Part shown: positions 1 to 5,714 of the stretch, in pieces
How the letters are laid out: each line of letters opens with the position of its first letter
Numbering within the stretch: the first letter of the stretch is position 1
From: Rhodocyclaceae bacterium
GTDB lineage: Bacteria > Pseudomonadota > Gammaproteobacteria > Burkholderiales > Rhodocyclaceae
Assembly (NCBI GenBank): GCA_025361105.1
Contig: JANYAW010000113.1
Span: 1 to 6,826, forward strand
Length of the DNA stretch: 6,826 nucleotides
Direction of reading: 5' to 3'
Notes under the pieces: generated by a model
Databases searched by the model: none
What the model was told of the DNA's origin: nothing
The model's input: the letters and a program-made list of their open reading frames with translations, nothing else
Position numbers and translations under genes: made by a program

Positions 1-551
1 AAGACTTAACAAGCTTTCACCAGGATAACACCCGACTTGCCGGGCATCCCCCACCACAGGGTATCGCGGACATCGCGTTTGCCACGGGCAGCCTAGGGCA
101 CGGATTATCGCTCGCCTCCGGCACTGCCCTAGGGTTTAAATTACGAGCGAGTAAGAGCCGCGTCTTTTGTCTGACATCAGACGGTGAGTGGCAGGAGGGT
201 TCTACATGGGAAGCGCTGATTTTCGCCTGTCATCACCAATTAGACAATCTAACAGTCATGGTGGACCACAATGGCCTTCAAGGGTTTGGCTCGACGGCGG
301 AAGTGGCGTCTATGTCACCGCTGTGGGAGAAGTTACAAGGCTTCGATGCAGACATCACAATTATTGACGGCCATGACGCGGTGGCGATTCGTAGTGCACT
401 GAACAATCAACCAAATAGATTGCAAATCATCATTTTAAAAACCATCAAAGGTCATGGCATCAGCTTCATGGAGAACAAAATGGAGTGGCATTATTTGCCG
501 CTGACAGAAGCGCTATTCCATGCAGCCATTGCGGAAATCGCCTCCTCATGA
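1..551 (+). CDS. Transketolase N-terminal (ThDP-binding) subunit, 5'-truncated
   Basis: The reading frame is open from base 3 to the TGA at 549-551, giving 182 residues; the start lies outside the window. Stand-alone transketolase N-terminal subunits are usually about 270 residues, so roughly the first 80-90 are missing. Visible landmarks are GHP near the start of the fragment, then ATGSLGHGLSLASG, then the thiamine-diphosphate/metal motif SDGEWQEGS...WEAL about 25 residues ahead of VDHNG, and the C-terminal block KTIKGHGISFMEN...EWHY. The first Gly of the usual GDG is Ser here, while the metal-ligand Asp and the downstream Asn are kept. In this family the subunit holds the cofactor pyrophosphate and pairs with the pyrimidine-binding subunit to move two-carbon ketol units. 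The partner is encoded immediately downstream with an ATGA overlap. Association with sugar genes suggests a biosynthetic role on a surface sugar rather than the pentose phosphate pathway (inference). Confidence 0.93.
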   Translation, partial: DLTSFHQDNTRLAGHPPPQGIADIAFATGSLGHGLSLASGTALGFKLRASKSRVFCLTSDGEWQEGSTWEALIFACHHQLDNLTVMVDHNGLQGFGSTAEVASMSPLWEKLQGFDADITIIDGHDAVAIRSALNNQPNRLQIIILKTIKGHGISFMENKMEWHYLPLTEALFHAAIAEIASS

Positions 552-1456
552 GAAAGCAACTCTGCGAAGCATTATTAGCCCGCGCCGCAAATCCACAAAT
601 GGTGTTTCTGACCGGCGATCTGGGCTTCATGGCACTCGAGCCGCTGAAGCGGGCGATGGGCCAGCGCTTTATCAACGCAGGGGTTGCTGAACAGAATATG
701 GTCTCGGTCGCAGCCGGATTGGCACAGCAACAATTTGAAGTCTGGGTATATACCATTGCGCCATTTTGCTATGCAAGGGCTTTCGAACAAATTCGCAACG
801 ACGTTGCCTTTCATAATTTACCTGTGAAGCTGGTCGGCAACGGTGGTGGGTACGGTTATGGTGTGATGGGCCCGACACATCATGCGATTGAAGACTATGG
901 CGTGCTGCTGACTCTACCGAATATGTCAGTATATATTCCGGTATTTGATGAAGATGTTGTAGATGTCGTTCGTCGCGCCGGGAGTGCGCCCGGGCCGGTC
1001 TATGTCCGCATGGGTCGCGGCGAGCCTCCTAGTGGTTACGCGGTTCCCCGGTATGCACCGTGGAGACAATTGATGAGCGGCAACGGGCCGGTTCTGATTG
1101 CGGTGGGACCTCTCGCCGGCATATATATCGAAGAACTTGCCAAGATGGACAATAAATCACGCCCAAACTTTTGGGCCGTGGCGGAGTTGCCCCTGGCGCA
1201 AAATCCGCTGCCTCCCAGTCTCCAGATGCAGATTGAAGAAACTGCTTGCTTATGTGTGGCTGAAGAGCATGTGCAGCAGGGTGGATTTGCATCGACGCTT
1301 TTGCTGCAACTTGTGGAGCAAGGCATCAGAATCCCCAAATTTCGCCACTTGTTTGCGCGTGCCCACCATTTTGATCGGTATGGATCACAGCCCTACCTCC
1401 GACGACAGTCGAGGCTGGACTGTCAAAGCCTGTTGGCCACAATTGCCAACGGTTGA
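548..1456 (+). CDS. Transketolase C-terminal (pyrimidine-binding) subunit
   Basis: This is a 302-residue protein. The ATG at 548 is chosen because it overlaps the upstream stop (ATGA) and begins exactly at the family-typical start MRKQLCEALL; an earlier in-frame ATG at 485 would add 21 unrelated residues read out of frame through the previous gene. No Shine-Dalgarno is seen, so translational coupling is likely. The catalytic Glu is in GVAEQNM (about residue 48), which activates the ThDP aminopyrimidine. Further landmarks are RAFEQIRND (77-85), GYGVMGPTHH (about 103-112), and the C-terminal domain with VAEEHVQQGGF and RYGSQPYLRR. It forms the active site together with the N-terminal subunit. 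Length and motifs look intact. The acceptor sugar cannot be read from sequence; the downstream SDR/glycosyltransferase suggests a nucleotide- or phospho-sugar. A generic annotation as dehydrogenase E1 beta or DXS-like is less likely given the THH and SQPY motifs. Confidence 0.93.
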   Translation: MRKQLCEALLARAANPQMVFLTGDLGFMALEPLKRAMGQRFINAGVAEQNMVSVAAGLAQQQFEVWVYTIAPFCYARAFEQIRNDVAFHNLPVKLVGNGGGYGYGVMGPTHHAIEDYGVLLTLPNMSVYIPVFDEDVVDVVRRAGSAPGPVYVRMGRGEPPSGYAVPRYAPWRQLMSGNGPVLIAVGPLAGIYIEELAKMDNKSRPNFWAVAELPLAQNPLPPSLQMQIEETACLCVAEEHVQQGGFASTLLLQLVEQGIRIPKFRHLFARAHHFDRYGSQPYLRRQSRLDCQSLLATIANG

Positions 1457-1460
1457 GCCA

Positions 1461-3440
1461 ATGCCACCGCACTATATGCCCAATTTACTAGATTATATTT
1501 GCGCCTTGCGTGGCCCAATATTGGTGACCGGTGCGTCCGGCTTCGTGGGCGCCAATCTCTTCAAAACAATTTCTGCAACGCGCAACGATGTTTTTGCATT
1601 GGTTCAACGGGAGAAAAATTGGCGCCTCGCCGACGTAACCAATGAACGAATTTTTGCTGCTGATCTGAATGATCCAGCGGCTGTTAAAAATCTAATCAGC
1701 AGTCTTAGTCCACAAACGATATTCGACTGTGTAGCTTACGGTGCGTATCCCTTTGAGGACAATCCAAGTCTTATCTATCAGACGAATTTTCAAGCCGTTA
1801 CCAATCTGGTAGGTATGTTGGCCGAACGACCCATCGCGGCTTTTATCCACGCTGGCAGTTCCTCGGAATATGGCACCAACTGTAGCGCGCCATTAGAAAG
1901 CAGTGTTTGCACTCCAGATAGTCATTACGCAACCTCAAAACTCGCCGCCGCCAACTATCTTTCATTCATGGGCAAGCGACATCAGTTTCCGTGCGCCAAC
2001 CTGCGCCTATATTCAGTTTATGGGCATTTGGAAGACACCTCCCGTTTAATGCCCAACCTTCTGCGCCAGGCACTTGCAGGCAAGTTGCCACCCTTTGTGG
2101 ACGCTCGAACTTCGCGAGACTTTATTCATGTCGATGATGTCTGCGCGGCTTTTGTAATGGCGGCCGCAAGGATGCATCCGGGCCTGTACGGGGAAAATTT
2201 TAATATTGGAAGTGGCCAGAAAACCACCATTGCCGATTTGGCAACCATCACGAAAGCACTCTTCCATGTCGTTGAGGAAGCGCGCTTTAATACAATGGAA
2301 GGCCGCGCCTGGGACCTGGCCGATTGGTATTCCAACCCACAAAAAGCGGCGGACAGTTTTGGCTGGCGAAGCGCGATTGATCTGAAGGAAGGATTAGAAA
2401 AGACCGCAACCTGGATTTCACAACTAAGCGATGGTGAATTTGCATCGACAAGTAAAAAAACACCCAACGAGCGTAGACGTAGTGTTTCGGCAATCATCGC
2501 TTGCTATAGGGATGCCGAAGCGATACCGACTATGCATCGTCGTTTGACCGATATGTTTTTGAAGCTTGGCATCGATTACGAAATCATTTTCGTTAACGAC
2601 TGTAGTCCTGATGATAGTGCCGAGGTCATACGTTTAATTAGCGATCTTGATCCCCGCGTTATCGGCATTTCGCACTCACGCAACTTCGGTTCGCAGATGG
2701 CTTTCCGTAGCGGCATGGAGCTCTCGACAAAGGAAGGAGTTGTATTACTGGATGGTGATCTGCAAGACCCGCCGGAATTGATTGCGTCGTTCCACGCCAA
2801 ATGGCACGAGGGCTTTGATGTCGTTTATGGACATCGGGTTGATCGCGATATGCCCTGGTACTGGGGGATGATGTACAAATTGTTTTATCGGATTTTTGCG
2901 CTTTTCAGCTACATCAACATTCCGCTTAACGCAGGCGATTTTTCACTGATGGATAGGCGGGTCGTGGGGTGGTTGCTTAACTGCCCAGAGCGGGATTTAT
3001 TTATGCGTGGTCTGCGTGCGTATGTTGGCTTCAAACAAGCGGGCGTTGATTATGTACGGCCAGAACGCATGTTTGGGCATTCTACGAATAGCCTGATCAA
3101 GAATATCGAGTGGGCCAAAAAGGGAATTTTTTCATTTAGCAATACGCCACTGACTATCCTTACGACGGTAGGCGTTGTGTCACTTGGACTTTCCACTTTG
3201 ACAGCGATTATTGTTGCGTTATTACGTCTCTTCATGCCTGACATTGCGCCACGTGGCGTCACCACACTACTCATCACGATTCTCATGTTTGGATCGTTGA
3301 ATTTATTTGCTGTCGGATTGATCGGCGAATACATCGCCAAAATTATGGCCGAGGTCAAGGGCCGCCCTCGCCTGATACGATCCGCACTTATTCGCCACGG
3401 CAAGTCAACTGAATTGCTTCCCGATGGCAATGCGCGTTAA
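1461..3440 (+). CDS. SDR sugar-nucleotide epimerase/dehydratase fused to GtrB/ArnC-like GT2 glycosyltransferase
   Basis: One uninterrupted frame encodes 659 residues in two enzyme domains. Residues 18-322 are an extended short-chain dehydrogenase: NAD(P)-binding TGASGFVG (23-30), GSSSEYG (132-138), catalytic YATSK (156-160), SRDFIHVDDV (218-227) and the family-like end WYSNPQKAADSFGW. A Lys/Asn/Arg-rich linker (about 323-340) leads into a GT2 domain: SVSAIIACYRD (341-351), NDCSPDD (379-385), SRNFG (406-410), DGDLQDPP (431-438), AGDFSLMDRR (491-500) and RGLRAYVGF (516-524). Two predicted helices (about 564-588 and 600-622) close it, as in polyprenyl-phosphate glycosyltransferases at the cytoplasmic face of the inner membrane. 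The ATG at 1461 is four bases after the transketolase stop; the frame is open further upstream but would overlap that gene by about 360 bp. ATG 1476 is an alternative. No clear Shine-Dalgarno is seen. The exact sugar reaction (epimerisation, dehydration or reduction) is not determined. Confidence 0.9.
   Translation: MPPHYMPNLLDYICALRGPILVTGASGFVGANLFKTISATRNDVFALVQREKNWRLADVTNERIFAADLNDPAAVKNLISSLSPQTIFDCVAYGAYPFEDNPSLIYQTNFQAVTNLVGMLAERPIAAFIHAGSSSEYGTNCSAPLESSVCTPDSHYATSKLAAANYLSFMGKRHQFPCANLRLYSVYGHLEDTSRLMPNLLRQALAGKLPPFVDARTSRDFIHVDDVCAAFVMAAARMHPGLYGENFNIGSGQKTTIADLATITKALFHVVEEARFNTMEGRAWDLADWYSNPQKAADSFGWRSAIDLKEGLEKTATWISQLSDGEFASTSKKTPNERRRSVSAIIACYRDAEAIPTMHRRLTDMFLKLGIDYEIIFVNDCSPDDSAEVIRLISDLDPRVIGISHSRNFGSQMAFRSGMELSTKEGVVLLDGDLQDPPELIASFHAKWHEGFDVVYGHRVDRDMPWYWGMMYKLFYRIFALFSYINIPLNAGDFSLMDRRVVGWLLNCPERDLFMRGLRAYVGFKQAGVDYVRPERMFGHSTNSLIKNIEWAKKGIFSFSNTPLTILTTVGVVSLGLSTLTAIIVALLRLFMPDIAPRGVTTLLITILMFGSLNLFAVGLIGEYIAKIMAEVKGRPRLIRSALIRHGKSTELLPDGNAR
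2454..2460 (+). other. A7 homopolymer in the inter-domain linker of the SDR-GT2 fusion
   Basis: Seven A bases encode Lys-Lys at the hinge between the SDR and glycosyltransferase domains. A one-base insertion, or a -1 slip here, would bring in a TAG about 17 bases past the tract and release an SDR-only protein. The present frame is intact, so this is only a possible slippage point. Confidence 0.4.
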
Positions 3441-3514
3441 TTCCGCAGCTTGGTGTCCATACGACTTTGTGCTTCCCTAACTACTAACGGAATAGATTCA
3501 CTGATGTCGGCTAA

Positions 3515-3534
3515 CTCCCTGGGCTCAGGAGATG
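3515..3534 (+). promoter_or_regulatory. Shine-Dalgarno abutting the start codon, inside a small hairpin
   Basis: AGGAG at 3527-3531 directly touches the ATG at 3532, an unusually short spacing. CAGGAG (3526-3531) can pair with CTCCCTG (3515-3521, one bulged C) across a GGCT loop, which would hide the ribosome site. No better in-frame start with normal spacing is present; the next ATG is 3568 without a recognisable site. Translation of the downstream membrane protein may therefore be weak. The hairpin has only six pairs, so its effect is inference. Confidence 0.35.
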
Positions 3535-4386
3535 TTTGACAAAACTCAAGTCATCTTGATTTACGCAATGGTTGGTATCTCGATTGCGTTCTGGCCGATC
3601 CTATTGCGCTTCATTCCCGCCAGATTTCAAACGTCAAGCGGCTCTGCAAAATTCACCCGCGCCCCAGCTATTGTAGCAAATGTATTTGGCGCGATTCTGA
3701 TTGCGACTCCGCTATTAATTGCATTTTCGAGTAACACGACTTTTCCTCTTCTCGCGTTAACAGGGATATGCGCGCTCATAGCGCTGGCACTTGCCTTTCA
3801 TCAAGGTCAATTGAAGCCAATGACAGCGATATATATTTTCGCTGCCCTGTTGCTAACCATCACAATGCTTTGGTGGCAACGCGGGCAACTAACATGGCTT
3901 GAAGTCGTTGTATTCACTACAATTGTCGTGGGAATATTGGGGTTAACCCGAAATCCCCCTTTATCCCAAGTCGTGCCGTCGACTAAGGCCATTCAAAATT
4001 CGGCGTTCGCACTTATAACCGTCGCATTGAGCTTCACCACGACGCCGCTAAACGATCAAACCTTATTGGTCGCTTGGCATCATTGGAGCGCTTATATTGG
4101 ACCGAGCGAACTGTTGTTAGCCGGTGCCCGAATTTTTGTCGATTTTCCAGCCCAATACGGCTTGGGCCCGACGCTCCTGATTGCGTCCGTTTGTCGACAT
4201 ACGTGCTGGGAGGGAATGTATTATTTAGTTGGCTGCACAACGACCCTGTTCGCCATACTCATCGCCTATTTGGCGCTTGATATCAGCAATAAAGTCGACA
4301 ACAGGCGTAACCTGCCACGGTGGCTTGTGCTGATACTTGTTATTGTCTGTTGTTTTTTTTTGGGCAGGATATCCCGCCCAAGTTAG
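3532..4386 (+). CDS. Multi-pass membrane protein, GT-C-like, N-terminal half (frameshifted)
   Basis: This frame encodes 284 residues and ends at a TAG 25 bases after a T9 run. It is strongly hydrophobic with about eight candidate membrane segments (near residues 6-28, 45-66, 71-89, 97-115, 122-138, 156-172, 229-249 and 264-277). Between segments lie HHWSAYIGPSE (183-193) and FVDFPAQYGLGP (202-213), a conserved-looking loop with Glu193 and Asp204. Polar acidic loops between helices are typical of GT-C glycosyltransferases that use lipid-linked sugars at the periplasmic face, so that is the best guess; no family hit could be checked. The last residues after the T tract (GRISRPS) look like out-of-frame read-through. 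The reading continues sensibly in the next frame, so this is read as the N-terminal part of a protein of about 667 residues. ATG 3532 is chosen because of AGGAG immediately before it and a helix starting at residue 6. Confidence 0.7.
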   Translation: MFDKTQVILIYAMVGISIAFWPILLRFIPARFQTSSGSAKFTRAPAIVANVFGAILIATPLLIAFSSNTTFPLLALTGICALIALALAFHQGQLKPMTAIYIFAALLLTITMLWWQRGQLTWLEVVVFTTIVVGILGLTRNPPLSQVVPSTKAIQNSAFALITVALSFTTTPLNDQTLLVAWHHWSAYIGPSELLLAGARIFVDFPAQYGLGPTLLIASVCRHTCWEGMYYLVGCTTTLFAILIAYLALDISNKVDNRRNLPRWLVLILVIVCCFFLGRISRPS

Positions 4387-5536
4387 CCTCCCCATGTCGA
4401 CCCCGTCCGCAGGGGGGCTTCGATTTGTGCCGGCACTCGCGTTAGTTGCGCTGCTGATTCGAATAGATCACCTGTTGCAAAACGTGAACCACTATGTTTA
4501 CTTCGGCCATCTAGGCTGGTCGTTAGCGGCTCTTTGGTCCCCCGAGTCAGGCTTCTATGCGACTTGCGTCTGGTGGCCGTATTTCCTGCTATTGCGTACT
4601 TCAAAATCAAATAATCACCGCGATTTTCTCGTCAACTTATACAAGGCACTTGCAGCGCTGCTATTAGTGGCATTTGTCCTAGTTGCTCTCTTTGCCACGG
4701 CATTCTGGCTGGTATATCGCACGCCGCCAAGCGGCTCAGCCTTTTTTGCCTACGCGCTAAATCCACCAGGACAGTTATCAATAGACGCTAACGGAGCGAT
4801 CTGGTTTTTCATTGCCTTCGTGATACTAGCGTCGCTGCACAATTGGCAGATGTTCAGGCAGGCAGGAAATACCATGCTCTTCCGTCGTGGATTAATACTC
4901 TTACTTTTTACCTACAGCACGTTTTCCTATTTCGTGGGCCGGAGCCATGACAACAATATATTGAACATTGTCCCTTTCATGCTATTAGTGCTCCTGCATA
5001 TTTTTTCGACTGCCGTAGATCGCTCACTCCGGATGATCGCTGCCACGTTGTTGGCGGCTTTGCTTGGTTGGTCGAGTTCATTTGGCTGGGACGCTTGGTT
5101 TCTTCCTTCAGGCAAATTAAACGACATCGAGTTCAATTCGTCGTGGATCAGCGCGGTGATTTTTGACGCCAAAGCTCATCAATTGCGCACCGTTCATGCG
5201 CCTTTTTCGGACGATGCCGCTCGGGCACTTTCAGAAACGCAACGAGACACTCAAGAGGCCGTTACGGTTGTGAGCAGCTGGAATGGTTTGGCATCAACAA
5301 ATGCTGAGGCGGTTTGGTCTGCTTTCCATGGACCTGCAAACATTGTTTTATTTCCCTCCGCGATGCGCCGCAGATTTTTGTCACACACTGCAGGCACTCT
5401 GAAACGGAGCGGTTGGCTCATCTTCCCTCAGTCAGAACTGCGCGGTGCCCTGATTGCTGATTTTGATAGCGTGTATTCAAGAAAAGAGGTGCGTGACTTT
5501 GGCACGGTTCTGGCCATTCGATATGCGCCAAAATAA
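4337..5536 (+). CDS. Multi-pass membrane protein, GT-C-like, C-terminal half (frameshifted)
   Basis: This frame is open from a TTG at 4337 to the TAA at 5534-5536 (399 codons). The coordinates give the extent of the open frame, not a confident start: no Shine-Dalgarno precedes 4337 or the first ATG at 4394, which lies eight bases after the upstream stop. The first helix of the fragment overlaps the last helix of the upstream fragment, as expected when a single gene is broken by a frameshift. Features are LRFVP and a helix (about 28-43), a polar stretch with HLLQNVNHY, LWSPESGFY (66-74) followed by WWPYFLLL, further helices near 100-126, 152-167, 182-200 and 204-222, the loop VGRSHDNN, and a last helix ending near LLGWSSSFGW. 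The final roughly 145 residues are soluble and probably periplasmic. The likely role is the second half of a membrane glycosyltransferase; the possible alternative is a separately re-initiated protein. Confidence 0.65.
   Translation: MLLSVVFFWAGYPAQVSLPMSTPSAGGLRFVPALALVALLIRIDHLLQNVNHYVYFGHLGWSLAALWSPESGFYATCVWWPYFLLLRTSKSNNHRDFLVNLYKALAALLLVAFVLVALFATAFWLVYRTPPSGSAFFAYALNPPGQLSIDANGAIWFFIAFVILASLHNWQMFRQAGNTMLFRRGLILLLFTYSTFSYFVGRSHDNNILNIVPFMLLVLLHIFSTAVDRSLRMIAATLLAALLGWSSSFGWDAWFLPSGKLNDIEFNSSWISAVIFDAKAHQLRTVHAPFSDDAARALSETQRDTQEAVTVVSSWNGLASTNAEAVWSAFHGPANIVLFPSAMRRRFLSHTAGTLKRSGWLIFPQSELRGALIADFDSVYSRKEVRDFGTVLAIRYAPK
4353..4361 (+). other. T9 homopolymer at the frameshift of the membrane protein gene
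   Basis: Nine consecutive T bases lie where the coding frame moves from the upstream to the downstream fragment. Upstream the sequence reads ...VCCFF; with one T removed it continues as WAGYPAQVSLP in the open downstream frame, giving 668 codons from 3532 to 5536. With T9 the upstream frame stops at 4384-4386. The change could be a slippage mutation, an on/off phase-variation tract, a site of transcriptional slippage, or a sequencing error. Confidence 0.85.
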
Positions 5537-5542
5537 TAAATA

Positions 5543-5568
5543 TCGCGCGCCTGTACATTGTTGCGCGA
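5543..5568. other. Small inverted repeat just after the membrane protein stop
   Basis: TCGCGC (5543-5548) pairs with GCGCGA (5563-5568) around a 14-base loop, six bases past the TAA. There is no T-rich tail, so it is not a canonical intrinsic terminator; its last base is also the first base of the larger repeat that follows. Confidence 0.3.
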
Positions 5569-5697
5569 GTGTAGTGCTTCACTCTATTTGGCACTTATGC
5601 GACTGATCACGAATTGTGGCCCCTTCCCCCGCTGCCGGGGGAAGGGGCCAATTGGCGAACACGAATATAAGTCGCATTAAAAACGAAGCACTACACT
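5568..5697. repeat. 130-bp nested inverted repeat, MITE/REP-like
   Basis: The ends are a perfect 13-bp inverted repeat, AGTGTAGTGCTTC (5568-5580) and GAAGCACTACACT (5685-5697). Moving inward in register the two arms also share ACTTAT after 12 diverged positions and AATTG after another 13. The centre is a perfect 15-bp hairpin, 5617-5631 with 5636-5650 (TGGCCCCTTCCCCCG, loop CTGC). ATGCGACT (5597-5604) and AGTCGCAT (5670-5677) offer an alternative pairing out of register. There is no coding capacity. The form fits a non-autonomous mobile element (MITE) or a REP/BIME-type extragenic palindrome; no clear target-site duplication is visible next to the ends (left flank ...TTGCGCG, right flank GCTAAAG...). 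It separates the membrane protein gene from the methyltransferase and may modulate read-through between them. Confidence 0.65.
5617..5650. repeat. Perfect 15-bp GC-rich hairpin core
   Basis: TGGCCCCTTCCCCCG and its exact reverse complement flank a CTGC loop. The stem is very stable but is not followed by a T run (next bases ATTGGCG), so it is not called as a Rho-independent terminator. Such C-rich/G-rich extragenic palindromes are often dispersed through proteobacterial genomes. Confidence 0.75.
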
Positions 5698-5714
5698 GCT
5701 AAAGTCTCCCACTG

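Noticed and set aside
485..547. Start of the transketolase C-subunit at ATG 485
   Set aside because: It adds 21 residues read over the conserved end of the N-subunit; ATG 548 gives a classic ATGA overlap and the normal protein start.
1098..1460. Upstream extension of the SDR-GT2 frame to ATG 1098 (780 residues)
   Set aside because: The extra 121 residues lie out of frame over the conserved transketolase C-terminal domain and show no domain features; the SDR fold begins naturally just after ATG 1461.
2126..2497. 123-codon open frame on the minus strand within the SDR region
   Set aside because: It is a shadow of the well-conserved SDR C-terminal region, with no motif of its own.
3050..3430. 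126-codon open frame on the minus strand within the GT2 region
   Set aside because: It is antisense to the conserved GT2 membrane segments with no recognisable domain; the same holds for the other minus-strand frames in the window.
4074..4280. 68-codon plus-strand frame inside the membrane protein gene
   Set aside because: It lies out of frame with a strongly hydrophobic coding sequence and has no ribosome site or recognisable features.
5617..5650. Rho-independent terminator after the membrane protein gene
   Set aside because: The stem is strong, but it is followed by ATTGGCG and not by a T run; it is better read as the core of the inverted repeat.
5652..5671. TTGGCG/TATAAG as a promoter for the methyltransferase
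   Set aside because: The spacing between the two boxes is only 8 bases, far too short for a sigma-70 promoter.
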